A stretch of DNA of 64,000 bases from Shewanella sp. UCD-KL21 (GCF_001957135.1 NZ_MPHK01000010.1:1-64000), one strand, 5' to 3'. Positions 16,641 through 25,984 are shown, numbered from the stretch's first letter. Notes: generated from the sequence alone by a model not told the origin. Made by a program: numbers and translations.

Positions 16641-17846
16641 TTAGCTTAAAGCCACCATTAACTGGGCAACCACAATCAACAAACCTAATAGGCCTGCAAT
16701 AGCCAATGCAAGCTTGCCACCACACACTTCATAGCCACCTAATTGTTGCTTACGCAGTTTTAGTGCCATAACTATCGGCAAGAAAATAATCATCACCACT
16801 AACGGAATGGCCGCAAAACCGAGCACTTGGAAAAAGCCATCAGGGTAATATAAAGCACACAATAGTGGCGGCACGAAAGTGATTATCCAGGTTTTAGCGC
16901 GGCCCGCTTTATCATCTTTTGCTCGGGTTAACTCGGCAACATAGTCAAACAAGCTCATGGTAACGCCTAAGAAAGAGGTCACGAGTGCAAGGTTGGCAAA
17001 TAAATCAATAAACTGACTGACAATCGCTGAGTTAGCCACACCTTGTAATGCATTAACCAGCGCAGGTAACGAGCCAGCAAATCCATTGACCGTTTCACCG
17101 CCTAAAGTACCTAAAGTGACTAATATCCATAAGATATAGCAAACGAGCGGAATGGTAGAGCCAATCAATAACACTTTTCTTAACGAAACTGCATCGCCGT
17201 CTAAGTAACGCACAATCGTCGCAATACACACATGGAAACCAAATGAGGTAAATACCACAGGAATAGCTGCTAACCATAACTGGTCTAGCTTATCGCCTTC
17301 GGCCACATTGGCAGAAAAATTACTTAATGAGGCCACAAGGTTCACTTCCGGTAGCAAAAATGCCACCACTAAAACCAATAACACGATCATCGCGGTAAAT
17401 AGCACCCGAGATACTTTATCAATCCAGCTCACCCCAACTGCAATAAAACCGCCAAACACTAATGTAAATAACAGTACCGACACTTGGTTATTTAAATCAA
17501 CACCCAGTAGTGGCTCTAAGCGAGATTCAAGTAACGATGATCCGCCCATTAGATACACCATGGTCAAGGCAAATAATAAACTTAAAAAGGATCCACCTTG
17601 GATAAGTTGGCCAACCTTACCTAAGGTTTTGCCAGTAATAGCGTGGACGTTATCACCCACACCAGTACGTAAATTAATTTCTAACATTAATAAAGAGGTA
17701 TAAGCTGATAATCCCCAGATAACTACCAGCAATAAAATTGCAGGCATAATACCTAGCGCTGCGGTAGCAAGTGGTAAAGCTAACATACCCCCACCAATAG
17801 CAGTTCCTGCAACAATGGCGATTGAGCCAAGCATTTTTAAGTTCAA
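16641..17846 (-). CDS. Aromatic amino acid permease (HAAAP family, TyrP-like)
   Basis: Inner-membrane proton symporter for tyrosine or tryptophan. The N-terminus has the signature MLGSIAIVAGTAIGGGMLALPLATAALG of the hydroxy/aromatic amino acid permease family, and about 11 helices follow over 401 residues. TFxSFGFHVCIATIVRYL in the middle and a FAAIPLVVMI block near the end are also typical of TyrP, Mtr and TnaB. Substrate choice among these cannot be read from the sequence; TyrP is the best match by overall pattern. It is monocistronic, and I found no clear TyrR box (TGTAAA-N6-TTTACA) upstream. Confidence 0.85.
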   Translation of the reverse strand: MNLKMLGSIAIVAGTAIGGGMLALPLATAALGIMPAILLLVVIWGLSAYTSLLMLEINLRTGVGDNVHAITGKTLGKVGQLIQGGSFLSLLFALTMVYLMGGSSLLESRLEPLLGVDLNNQVSVLLFTLVFGGFIAVGVSWIDKVSRVLFTAMIVLLVLVVAFLLPEVNLVASLSNFSANVAEGDKLDQLWLAAIPVVFTSFGFHVCIATIVRYLDGDAVSLRKVLLIGSTIPLVCYILWILVTLGTLGGETVNGFAGSLPALVNALQGVANSAIVSQFIDLFANLALVTSFLGVTMSLFDYVAELTRAKDDKAGRAKTWIITFVPPLLCALYYPDGFFQVLGFAAIPLVVMIIFLPIVMALKLRKQQLGGYEVCGGKLALAIAGLLGLLIVVAQLMVALS

Positions 17847-18194
17847 AACATGAGTCCCGTATAGTTTTTATTTATTGGTCGTTTTACCAATTATGATTGA
17901 TATGGTTGATTTCGACAGTAGCAGAAGGAGATTATCACTAGCAAGAGACTTAGGCATTTAAAGGCCTACAAGCGCGTTAACAAACAATTACGCAACATGT
18001 TGATAAATATTTTAACGCAAGGATTTTGCAATGGTGTAGCATTACACATATACAGGTGATTTAAGCAGGAAAATAATGACTGTAAGCAAGATAATTAATC
18101 AGCATACAAGACTTAGCACTGAGCTTATATAAAGATAATTAGCCACTTTAAGTCGGCAAACATCATAACAAGGCTGTACAAATTTAGGCAATAA
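17847..18194. other. Intergenic region upstream of the aromatic permease
   Basis: About 350 bp without a gene, containing the permease promoter region. The only symmetrical site I see is TGTAGCATTACA near 18035, a 4-4-4 inverted repeat without a matching family consensus. Confidence 0.45.
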
Positions 18195-18222
18195 AAAAGG
18201 AAAGCCTAAGCTTTCCTTTTAC
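18195..18222 (-). terminator. Terminator after the catalase gene
   Basis: AAAAGGAAAG (18195-18204) pairs with CTTTCCTTTT (18211-18220), and A residues on the left give a T run on the minus strand. It lies about 60 nt after the catalase stop. Confidence 0.75.
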
Positions 18223-18278
18223 ATAGTTGATAATGAGAGTTTACTTATCTAAAACCTAAACCATCATATTCGTTATTA

Positions 18279-19742
18279 TCAAGCTTCTAACAGTGCTTTG
18301 ATACGTTGACCATAATCAGTATCGGCTTTTAAGAAGTGCTCTACCATTCTTAGTTGCACATCTTCACTTGCTTGGCTCAATGTACCTGCAATGGTCTCAA
18401 CTAAACGCTGCTTTTCTTCTTCGCTAAAGATACGGTACAAATTACCTGCCTGAGTATAATCATCTTGATCATAACGGCTATATCTTGCAGCCTCACCATC
18501 TAGTCTTAGTGGCGGCTCAATAAATTGAGACGGCTCTTGTAGTGCAGCCGGAGCAGTGCTTGGGCCGTAATTGGCGCTTGAATCAGCCCCTGTTTGAGTG
18601 CCATTATATGGGCACTGTGTTCCCGCCATAGCGCCAGCACGTTGATGATGATTAGCTTTAGCGGCATGAGGACAATTTACCGGTAACTGGTTGTAATTGG
18701 TTCCGATACGATAACGCTGAGCATCTGCATAAGAGAACAAACGCGCTTGCAACATTTTATCAGGTGAAGCGCCGACACCAGGAACCAAGTTACTTGGCGC
18801 TAAAGCTACTTGCTCAACTTCAGCGAAGTAGTTGTCTGGCATACGATTTAACTCAAGTTCACCAATTTCAATTAATGGGTAATCTGCATGTGACCATACT
18901 TTGGTTAAATCAAACGGATTAATTGCATAATTATTGGCGTCTGCTTCTGGCATGATCTGTACATTTACAGTCCACTTAGGGAAGTTACCATCGGCGATAG
19001 CGGCAACCATGTCACGTTGTGATGAATCAGGATCAATACCTTTTAAAATATCCGCTTGCTCTGCAGTTAAGTTCACTACACCTTGCTGCGATTTAAAGTG
19101 GAACTTCACCCAGTAACGTTCACCTTTGGCATTCCAGAATGAGAAAGTGTGTGAACCATAGCCGTGCATTTGACGGTAGTTAGCAGGAATACCGCGATCT
19201 GACATTAAAATCGTCACTTGATGCATGGCTTCTGGGTTTAATGACCAGAAATCCCACATTGCTTGAGGATCTTTTAAATTCGTCTGTGGGTTACGCTTTT
19301 GGGTATGAATAAAATCAGGGAATTTAATGCCATCGCGCAAGAAGAATGTCGGAGTGTTATTCCCCACAATGTCATGGTTACCACGGGCAGTATAAAAACG
19401 TAAACCAAAACCACGAGGATCACGCTCTGCATCTGCGCTACCCATCTCGCCGCCAACAGTTGAGAAGCGAATGAAGGTCTCAGTTTGCTTACCCACACCA
19501 TTAAAATGATCAGCTAAGGTGTAATCACTTAAGTCCTTGGTTAAGGTGAAAGTACCATAAACACCAGTACCTTTAGCATGTACAACACGCTCAGGGATAC
19601 GCTCACGATTAAAGTGGGCTAACTTTTCAATTAAGTGCCAATCTTGCAATAATAATGGCCCACGCTCACAGGCAGATAATGAGTTTTGGTCGTCAGCAAC
19701 TGGCGCGCCATTTTGGCTAGTTAAGTAATTGTTATTATCCAT
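18279..19742 (-). CDS. katA: Monofunctional haem catalase, small-subunit clade
   Basis: Haem enzyme that dismutates hydrogen peroxide. The distal His55 in RVVHAKGTG, the distal Asn128 in DIVGNNTPTFF and the proximal haem Tyr338 in RLFSYADAQRYRIG are all present. The run FSTVGGEMGSADAERDPRGF is diagnostic of the family. At 487 aa it belongs to the small-subunit clade and lacks the C-terminal flavodoxin-like domain of KatE. There is no signal peptide, so it is cytoplasmic. The gene stands alone between two terminators. I saw no full OxyR motif in the upstream gap, but that motif is loose and hard to judge by eye. Confidence 0.95.
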   Translation of the reverse strand: MDNNNYLTSQNGAPVADDQNSLSACERGPLLLQDWHLIEKLAHFNRERIPERVVHAKGTGVYGTFTLTKDLSDYTLADHFNGVGKQTETFIRFSTVGGEMGSADAERDPRGFGLRFYTARGNHDIVGNNTPTFFLRDGIKFPDFIHTQKRNPQTNLKDPQAMWDFWSLNPEAMHQVTILMSDRGIPANYRQMHGYGSHTFSFWNAKGERYWVKFHFKSQQGVVNLTAEQADILKGIDPDSSQRDMVAAIADGNFPKWTVNVQIMPEADANNYAINPFDLTKVWSHADYPLIEIGELELNRMPDNYFAEVEQVALAPSNLVPGVGASPDKMLQARLFSYADAQRYRIGTNYNQLPVNCPHAAKANHHQRAGAMAGTQCPYNGTQTGADSSANYGPSTAPAALQEPSQFIEPPLRLDGEAARYSRYDQDDYTQAGNLYRIFSEEEKQRLVETIAGTLSQASEDVQLRMVEHFLKADTDYGQRIKALLEA

Positions 19743-20042
19743 TTGTTACTCCTGATTTGTGGCATCTAGCCACTGCTCAATTAAATCAAATACTGTCGCC
19801 ACGATATTTCTCCTGGCTGCGTTTCATTGAAATCATATTAACCGCAACAGAAATCAAATTAAAACGATTAAGATAAATCAACACAATCGCATTTTACGAT
19901 TATTATGATAAAAAAATGGCGAAGCATTCGCCTCACCATTTAATAATATTTTAATACAATTGAGCCAATACTGATCTGACACCATTTTTTATGTAAATAT
20001 TGTATCAACACTTTACACCCAAGCTACATTGGCAACTAAAAA
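19743..20042. other. Intergenic region upstream of catalase
   Basis: AT-rich 300 bp that should hold the catalase promoter. It contains the hairpin at 19918-19932, which serves the YgjV-like gene on the same strand. No gene seen. Confidence 0.5.
19911..19932 (-). terminator. Terminator after the YgjV-like gene
   Basis: GGCGAA (19918-19923), loop GCA, TTCGCC (19927-19932). On the minus strand the stem is followed by ATTTTTTTATC. Confidence 0.75.
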
Positions 20043-20070
20043 CCAACCACAACCACAACCACAACCACAA
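20043..20070. repeat. CAACCA hexanucleotide tandem array
   Basis: More than four perfect copies of a 6-bp unit (CCAACCACAACCACAACC and onward), just downstream of the YgjV-like gene stop. A simple-sequence tract liable to slippage; it is not in a coding region. Confidence 0.8.
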
Positions 20071-20092
20071 ATAAAACAACAAACTGATGGGT

Positions 20093-20335
20093 TTACTCAA
20101 CGCTAATGTCAGGCTCTTTATATAGTTTTATTAAATAATAGATATCAATCAGTACAATAAAAAAGTTTACTAATGCTACCGGCATGGCCCCTATCGCCAA
20201 ACCATAGGCCACAAAAAGGCTGGCACCAATTAAGTTCCACCAGCGTAATTTTTTGATGTTGGACATCATCAACGAAATTGCCACCACCACAGAGGCCAAA
20301 TACCCTACCCATTCCCACACTGTTGCAGCTTCCAT
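20093..20335 (-). CDS. Small YgjV-type inner-membrane protein
   Basis: 80-residue protein with three hydrophobic helices and the pattern WEWVGYLASVVVAISLMMSNIKKLRWWNLIGAS, which matches the YgjV family of small inner-membrane proteins. Its middle repeats the half-helix plan seen in SWEET/PQ-loop-like transporters (GYLAS, SNIKKLRWWN, LVNFFIVLIDIYYL). Function is unknown. It is followed, in transcription order, by a hexanucleotide array and a terminator. It lies 49 bp downstream of the thioesterase gene on the same strand, so the two may be co-transcribed. Confidence 0.7.
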   Translation of the reverse strand: MEAATVWEWVGYLASVVVAISLMMSNIKKLRWWNLIGASLFVAYGLAIGAMPVALVNFFIVLIDIYYLIKLYKEPDISVE

Positions 20336-20384
20336 GTACGATTCCTTTTAAGGACTTTTATTCAGTGTAGTTAATAATTGCCTG

Positions 20385-20834
20385 TTAAGCGCTGGCTTTT
20401 CTTGCCACTACCGCAGCGGTCATTCGAGAAATACAGCATAACTCACCCGCTGAATTATTGATTAGCACTTCCCACACTGAGCTGCGTTTACCGATATGCA
20501 CTGCCCTTGCCGTTGCAATTAACTCACCATTACGTGACGCTTTTAAGTGATTGGCATTAATTTCTTGGCCAACACAATAAAAATGCTTAAAGTCGACCAC
20601 AAAATTCGCCGCATAACTGGCAACGGTTTCGGCCAGAGCCACATTTGCTCCACCATGAACTATGCCTAACGGGTTATGTACAGACGGGTTAGCTGGCATA
20701 GTGGCCACCATATAATCCGCGCCAATCTCAGTAATTTTAATACCAAGGGTTTTCATTAATGTGCCCTTACCATGGAGCCCACTGTCCATTTTAGCGCAAT
20801 CTTCAAGGGTGACTTCTCTAAACCAAATACTCAT
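20385..20834 (-). CDS. PaaI-family hotdog-fold thioesterase
   Basis: 149-residue hotdog-fold acyl-CoA thioesterase. The motif HNPLGIVHGGANVALAETVASYAAN (about residues 52-76) is the PaaI/YbdB catalytic block, with Asn, Gly-containing loop and Glu in the expected places. VGQEINANHLKASRNGELIATARAVHIGKRSSVWEV is the matching strand set. The start MSIWFREVTLEDCAKMD resembles YdiI and EntH (menaquinone and enterobactin proof-reading thioesterases). The substrate cannot be told; a 1,4-dihydroxy-2-naphthoyl-CoA or housekeeping acyl-CoA role is possible. Confidence 0.85.
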   Translation of the reverse strand: MSIWFREVTLEDCAKMDSGLHGKGTLMKTLGIKITEIGADYMVATMPANPSVHNPLGIVHGGANVALAETVASYAANFVVDFKHFYCVGQEINANHLKASRNGELIATARAVHIGKRSSVWEVLINNSAGELCCISRMTAAVVARKASA

Positions 20835-20905
20835 TTACCTGCTTCCAGTAATACGACATTAATTCAGTCTACTGCCAAGCAATTTAACTTAAAAGGATTT
20901 CCATA

Positions 20906-20936
20906 AAAAAGGGATGGCAGCTGCCATCCCTTTTTA
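20906..20936 (-). terminator. Long palindromic terminator after the subtilase gene
   Basis: Perfect palindrome 20906-20935: five A residues, GGGATGGCAG, then its exact complement ending in five T residues. It folds as a strong hairpin with a T tail on either strand and stands 30 bp after the minus-strand protease stop. Confidence 0.9.
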
Positions 20937-20967
20937 AACTTCGTTTTAATTTTTTAGTTTCACGTTA

Positions 20968-23469
20968 CTAAAAAATAGCTACGATTGGGTCTGAACATAA
21001 TGTTGTATCTGTTTCACAGATTTTATAAGTCACCTCTGCAGGTGCGTTTGTGAAACGATCTCGATAACGGCCATCATTCGACGTTGTTGATACCATTACA
21101 TCATCGCGGTAAATATTAACACTTTCACCGCTTGCACCGCTCCATGATAAGTCCACCGCCGCACTACCACGACGCGAAACCATAGTACGTGTAACTGCAG
21201 CGTCTATGCTGTAATCAAATACTTCGACATCCATAGCAGTTGTATCAGTTAAACCTTCACTGTCTGTTACTACCAATGTCACAGAGTAAATTCCACCAGC
21301 CGCATAAGCGTATGTTGGATTCATATCTGAAGAGGTTGAACCGTCACCAAAGCTCCATTCATAGCTAACAATGTCATCATTAACGTCTGAACTTAAGTCG
21401 GTAAAATCAACCGTTAAGCCATCAATAGCATATTCAAAGTCTGCCACTGGTGCAGTAGGGCTCGCATCCCCCAGAGCCGATAAAAGTAAGCCCCAATGAT
21501 TTAATGAACCCGTATCTCCACCCGCTAAATCACTAACCGTTAATGTCCAAGTACCCAATGCTATTTCACCATTAAATTGCTCTGTTGCCCATGTTTGTAC
21601 AATATCATCAGCACTGCCGCCGGTTTGATTGTGCAACATAGCTTCGGTGCCATTTGGTGATGTTAGCGTAACGACTAAATCCCCTATCCATGTATGGGTA
21701 ATATCAACATCCACTTCAAGGCCAAAGATTTGTAATTCATCCCCAATTTCAATGGTGCTGGTGATAGTCGTATTATCTGAGATATCCACTGGAGTATCAT
21801 TGCTATAACCAAAATCATTTAATCCCGCAGGATAGACTTCCAGGCTAACAGCTTTACTTTTCGAGGTGATGCCGTCATCAGCATGAACGGTAATAACGTA
21901 ATCTCCCCAACTAGCAGACTCAAGCGTCGCAACATCAAGGGTAAAACTGTCTCCGACTACTGCCGTGTTGGCAGAAAGAGTGATGCCTTCTAATGCAGGT
22001 GATACATCAAATGAAAGCGCGACTTGATCATCCCAACCTGCAATACTGCCCAGACTAAAGTCATAACTAACGGCACTACCAGCTTCAACTGATTGTGAAG
22101 ATGGCGTGACACTTAATGCAAATGATGGATCAGGATCTGCATCTGCCAGTGCATTGGCGACATTTAAACGTGTTCCAGCCACTGTTAGGCCAGTCAATGC
22201 TGCATTAGCATCACCAGAATCCATTAGTAACTGCTTCATAGTGACAGGGTCGATATCAGGGGCTATTGACCACACAAGTGCTGCCGCGCCGGTGATATGC
22301 GGTGTCGCCATTGAAGTACCAGAATAGGTACCATAACTATTTCCAGGAAGGGTTGATAAAATCGCAGAACCAGGCGCGCCCATATCGACACTGGTTAAAC
22401 CCCATTGCGAAAAACTAGACATATCGTCATTGTGATCGGTACTAGCAATCGACATAACAACATCAGAGTCATAACTTGATGGGTAATGTGGATTTGCATC
22501 ATTATCAACAGCGCTATTACCTGCTGCTGCAACAAATAAAATCCCTTCATCACCAGCCGAATCGATAGAATCTTTTAATGCTTGGCTATATCCGCCGCCG
22601 CCCCATGAGTTATTGGTCGCTTTAACATCAACACCATGGTTTACTTTTAAATTAGTGAAGTAATCAATACATGCTATTGCATCTTCTGTAGAGCCTGTTC
22701 CACTGTCACTTAAAAATTTACAACCAATAATAGTGACATCCCAGTTAACCCCAACAACACCAACGCCATCATTACCTTGTGCGCCAATGGTTCCTGAAAC
22801 ATGGGTACCATGACCATTACCGTCCATCGGATCGCCAGTTCCAGTTATAGCGTTAAAGCCGTTTACATCATCAATAACGCCATTGTTATCATCATCAATA
22901 CCATTTCCGGGAATTTCATTCGGGTTAACCCAAAGGTTCCCAATCAGATCTGGATGATTATAATCAATACCAGTATCAATTACGCCAATAACCACATCTT
23001 CACTACCTGTAGTAGTGTCCCAAGCGGTAACGGCGTCGATATCAGCACCAGAAACACCACCTGTTTGACCGGTATTATTTAAGCCCCATAACTCTACGAA
23101 ATTTGGGTCACCTGGCATGCCAATTGCTGTATAAGTATAATTAGGTTCTGCATATTTTACTGCAGGGTGCTTACTAATTAACTTAATCGCAGTTTCAACA
23201 TTACTACCACTTTTAAGTGATAACTTAGCCAATCGACCAGACAATAGGTTTTTAAACTTATCATCTATACCATCAGCATTTTTATCTGTGACTGTTCCTG
23301 CGACTAAGTTTTGCGCTGACAATCGTTCAAAGATTGACACATTTTCTTTATAAACAACGAGAATTTCATCTTTTTTAAACTTTACACTTTCTTGAGCAAT
23401 AACAGGATTTGCGTTTATCGCAAATAAAGATGTTACTGCTAATGCAATTGGGGACATTTTGTTAATCAT
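20968..23469 (-). CDS. Secreted subtilisin-like serine protease with P and PKD domains
   Basis: 833-residue S8 protease. A signal peptide ends near IAQ26 and is followed by an inhibitor-like propeptide (about 30-115). The catalytic triad is Asp165 (VIDTGIDYNHPDL), His220 (GNGHGTHVSG) and Ser386 (GTSMATPHITGA), with oxyanion Asn318. Acidic DDDNNGVID loops probably bind calcium. C-terminal parts are a beta-sandwich stretch, a proprotein-convertase P domain (THTWIGDLVVTLTSPNG, WTLTVSDLAGGDTGSL), a PKD domain (YEWSFGDGSTSSDMNPTYAY) and a short Fn3-like end. AGGAAG 8 nt before the ATG supports the start. It is exported and degrades proteins outside the cell; the P and PKD modules probably aid stability and substrate binding. 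Confidence 0.93.
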   Translation of the reverse strand: MINKMSPIALAVTSLFAINANPVIAQESVKFKKDEILVVYKENVSIFERLSAQNLVAGTVTDKNADGIDDKFKNLLSGRLAKLSLKSGSNVETAIKLISKHPAVKYAEPNYTYTAIGMPGDPNFVELWGLNNTGQTGGVSGADIDAVTAWDTTTGSEDVVIGVIDTGIDYNHPDLIGNLWVNPNEIPGNGIDDDNNGVIDDVNGFNAITGTGDPMDGNGHGTHVSGTIGAQGNDGVGVVGVNWDVTIIGCKFLSDSGTGSTEDAIACIDYFTNLKVNHGVDVKATNNSWGGGGYSQALKDSIDSAGDEGILFVAAAGNSAVDNDANPHYPSSYDSDVVMSIASTDHNDDMSSFSQWGLTSVDMGAPGSAILSTLPGNSYGTYSGTSMATPHITGAAALVWSIAPDIDPVTMKQLLMDSGDANAALTGLTVAGTRLNVANALADADPDPSFALSVTPSSQSVEAGSAVSYDFSLGSIAGWDDQVALSFDVSPALEGITLSANTAVVGDSFTLDVATLESASWGDYVITVHADDGITSKSKAVSLEVYPAGLNDFGYSNDTPVDISDNTTITSTIEIGDELQIFGLEVDVDITHTWIGDLVVTLTSPNGTEAMLHNQTGGSADDIVQTWATEQFNGEIALGTWTLTVSDLAGGDTGSLNHWGLLLSALGDASPTAPVADFEYAIDGLTVDFTDLSSDVNDDIVSYEWSFGDGSTSSDMNPTYAYAAGGIYSVTLVVTDSEGLTDTTAMDVEVFDYSIDAAVTRTMVSRRGSAAVDLSWSGASGESVNIYRDDVMVSTTSNDGRYRDRFTNAPAEVTYKICETDTTLCSDPIVAIF

Positions 23470-23495
23470 GATGTGGCTTCCTATCTTCCATTAAT

Positions 23496-23586
23496 AATTC
23501 CCGGAACCGGTAATACAGCACCTGTAGCTTTTCCATTAGCTATTTTTAAAAGCGAGTTGATTTTCCACGAAGTGAAACCCGGAATT
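23496..23586 (-). promoter_or_regulatory. Candidate structured leader of the subtilase mRNA
   Basis: A ~90-nt element in the 5' leader, closed by AATTCC (23496-23501) with GGAATT (23581-23586). Inside are TACAG-CAC-CTGTA (23514-23526), an AGCT...AGCT hairpin (from 23527) and a CAC-GAA-GTG hairpin (near 23566). The closing helix and nested hairpins suggest a cis-acting RNA. It does not match the cyclic-di-GMP or other riboswitch consensus that I know. Confidence 0.35.
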
Positions 23587-24040
23587 TGTTGTTGCCATCA
23601 AATTGTTGCCACAAGCGGGATAACAATAAAAGCGCTGAAACTTTAATTAGTAGGTAACTACTAGGTTCATTCGGCTAGTCAATATTAGTGGTAAGTAAAA
23701 GTAGCCAAATATAAGTATTACATTCAGTAACTTAAACCGTTGTAGCACTAAAGGTTTAATCTTAACCCCTTAAAAAACTAACCTTTTATACGATTGAGAA
23801 AGATCAATTGGCCCCGTAAGTTAATCTTGTAACGTGCTGCATCAGCAGAATCATTTGAAATTCTACCAACCTAAAAACATACAGTTTTAGGATTAATAAT
23901 CAATAACTTAATTACTAACATGCAATTAACGTCATTGATATTTATTGAGGGTTTATAGTGCTTCAAATACTGTTAGATCTTTAAAAGTTCACGCTGAAGT
24001 TACTTCTTGATCGCATTTAGTACTCTGTTACCCAAGGCTA
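23587..24040. other. Divergent intergenic region between subtilase and curlin-repeat gene
   Basis: About 450 bp without an ORF of note, AT-rich, placed where promoters and regulator sites of both divergent genes should be. I cannot name specific sites. The size of the gap (678 bp in total) is unusual for this window and resembles the long regulatory gap between the csg operons. Confidence 0.5.
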
Positions 24041-24088
24041 AGTTTTTCGCTTTGGTGACACTATGAGTTAACTAGGAAGCGAAATACT
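24041..24088 (+). promoter_or_regulatory. Imperfect 12-bp inverted repeat in the curlin-gene leader
   Basis: AGTTTTTCGCTT (24041-24052) and AAGCGAAATACT (24077-24088), 11 of 12 pairs, with a 24-nt loop, ending 59 bp before the ATG. It is either an mRNA hairpin or a regulator site. Confidence 0.4.
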
Positions 24089-24147
24089 TTATCAAACGAT
24101 TATTTTCCAATAATCAGATAAATCTATATTTAAACAGGGAGCGTAGA

Positions 24148-25611
24148 ATGAAATCGCAAAAGAAATTATCGTTAGTATCACTTGCTATTGCAGCAAGCTT
24201 AGCCTTACCCGTTTCAGCAGCAGGACTTTCATTACCAGAAGTGACCGCCGCAGAGAAATCCGCATTCGCTTCGAACACTAGCGCAACAGTAATTCAAACG
24301 GGCATGGAGCAGGATGCCACAGTCAGCCAAACCGGTACGCGTCATATTTCAACCGTGACACAAATTGGTGATCTACAGTCTGCTGAGGTAACCCAGCAAG
24401 GTGACTGGCAAGAGTCGTATATTAACTCTGAAGGTAATGAAAATTCTGTCATTACTGAGCAGGTTGATGATTGGCATATTTCAAATGTTGGTATCCTAGG
24501 TGATCAAAACCAAGTCATGATTGAACAGGCTGATTTTTATAACACCAGTGACGTGTACCTAACGGGAAATAACAACACTGCTGATGTTATTCAAGATGGA
24601 TCGCAAAACCAAAGTATCATCGATGTTATTGGTAATGAAAACGCTGCAGAAATAAGCCAACTCGGCGCGATTAACTTGGCGGTTTTCGCTGTTGAAGGCA
24701 ATAGTAATAGTGCAACCATAATGCAAGATGGTATCAATAACCAAGCAGGCATGGTATCTGATACCGGCAGCCTAAATGCTGGCGATGGTAATGAACTACT
24801 TGTTAACCAACTGGGTAATGATAACTTTGGTGCAGTGTTAGGTGCATTTGGTGATAATAATACATTCGATTTTAATCAAACAGGCGATGTTAACACTGCT
24901 GTGGTAGCAAGTTTATCGGGCTCGTTAAATGAGATTACGATTGACCAAACTGGCACTAATAACGGCGCAACTATAGAGTTTGCTTTTGGAGACGATAATG
25001 ACCTCGGTATTTATCAAGATGGTTTTGGTAACCAAGTAGGTGGCGCTAATATTGCTGTTTTAAGTGGCTCACTTAACGATATTGAGGTGGTACAAACTGG
25101 TGATGCCAATTTGACTGAGTTTGTTGTTTATGGGGATGAGAACGTTATTTCTGTAGATCAAAATGGTGCAGATAACTATACCGCTTTTATCGCTGACGGT
25201 TTCGAGAATGGAGTCACTATTACTTCCACTGGCGAGTTTAACTTTGCATACTCAGAAACCGTTGGAGATGACAATACTGTTGATATGAGCCAAACCGGTA
25301 ATGATAACGAAGCGGTGATTTCAAATATCGGTTCAAACCAGACTGTTGATATCAGCCAAGAAGGTGATTTTAACTTAACTGATATTGTCGCCTTTGGTGA
25401 TGACCACTCAATTACCGTTTCTCAGCTAGGCGATGGCAACTGGGTTGGTGGCGATGATGGTTACTTTGCAATTGATGGCACTATGAATACATTAAATGTA
25501 ACCCAAATCGGTAATGATAATACGGTTACAGGCATGCAAATTGGTACAAATGACATTGCTACTGTAGTCCAAACAGGAAACTTTAATACTGCGGCAATTT
25601 ACCAGAATTAA
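24148..25611 (+). CDS. Curlin-repeat (CsgA/CsgB-like) secreted amyloid-type protein
   Basis: 487-residue exported protein. A signal peptide (KKLSLVSLAIAASLALPVSAAG) is followed by roughly twenty copies of the curlin-type strand-turn motif: V-x-Q-x-G-x-x-N with Q-T-G, Q-I-G, Q-D-G and G-N-x-N variants, at about 22-residue spacing for a strand pair, to the very end (ATVVQTGNFNTAAIYQN). Such repeats stack into the cross-beta solenoid of curli fibres. Classical CsgA has five repeats in ~150 aa, so this is about three times longer. Acidic residues are frequent and aromatics sparse. GGGAG before the ATG supports the start. No csgE, csgF or csgG secretion gene is within the window. A role in biofilm or surface adhesion is inference. 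Confidence 0.82.
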   Translation: MKSQKKLSLVSLAIAASLALPVSAAGLSLPEVTAAEKSAFASNTSATVIQTGMEQDATVSQTGTRHISTVTQIGDLQSAEVTQQGDWQESYINSEGNENSVITEQVDDWHISNVGILGDQNQVMIEQADFYNTSDVYLTGNNNTADVIQDGSQNQSIIDVIGNENAAEISQLGAINLAVFAVEGNSNSATIMQDGINNQAGMVSDTGSLNAGDGNELLVNQLGNDNFGAVLGAFGDNNTFDFNQTGDVNTAVVASLSGSLNEITIDQTGTNNGATIEFAFGDDNDLGIYQDGFGNQVGGANIAVLSGSLNDIEVVQTGDANLTEFVVYGDENVISVDQNGADNYTAFIADGFENGVTITSTGEFNFAYSETVGDDNTVDMSQTGNDNEAVISNIGSNQTVDISQEGDFNLTDIVAFGDDHSITVSQLGDGNWVGGDDGYFAIDGTMNTLNVTQIGNDNTVTGMQIGTNDIATVVQTGNFNTAAIYQN

Positions 25612-25636
25612 TTTATAGATACTTGTCTTAGTGAAT

Positions 25637-25668
25637 ATAGGGAGCACTTTTGCTCCCTATTTATTTGC
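25637..25668 (+). terminator. Terminator after the curlin-repeat gene
   Basis: ATAGGGAGCA (25637-25646), loop CTTT, TGCTCCCTAT (25651-25660), then TTATTTGC. Confidence 0.85.
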
Positions 25669-25984
25669 TTTAATCTCTCGAACATGAGAAAAGCTTATTG
25701 TTTAATTACACTTTCAGCACATTAAGCTTACACAGCTTACCTAAGTGCCCCATTCAACCCCAGTAATTATCACGCTCCCCCCGGCGATTAAGGTATGATA
25801 TTTCAAACACTTACAGCTTACACATTAGTATCATTAATTCTGAGAAACCTGATAAAAGTTCATCATTTAACTTTAAAGCGATGTAATAATTGATGACATA
25901 ATGAATGTAATAAAAAAGCCAGTTGCAAATAACAACTGACTTAATAGCATCACTAAATTATTCCAAGCGGGTAAACAATCTAAG
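25669..25984. other. Intergenic region between convergent curlin-repeat and regulator genes
   Basis: About 315 bp with no plausible gene. It contains the 3' flank of the LuxR-type regulator gene; an AAAAAGCCAGTTG...CAACTGACTT inverted repeat (about 25914-25941) may be its terminator. Confidence 0.45.

Noticed and set aside
17308..17703. 131-codon plus-strand frame opposite the aromatic permease
   Set aside because: Low-complexity Asn/Thr-rich translation typical of the complement of a hydrophobic membrane-protein gene.
17847..18194. TyrR box before the aromatic amino acid permease
   Set aside because: No TGTAAA-N6-TTTACA sequence was found; TGTAGCATTACA has the wrong spacing and core.
23496..23640. 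Possible cyclic-di-GMP (GEMM) riboswitch before the subtilase
   Set aside because: The conserved GGCAAACC and GACGCAAAGCC blocks are absent on both strands; kept only as an unspecified structured leader.
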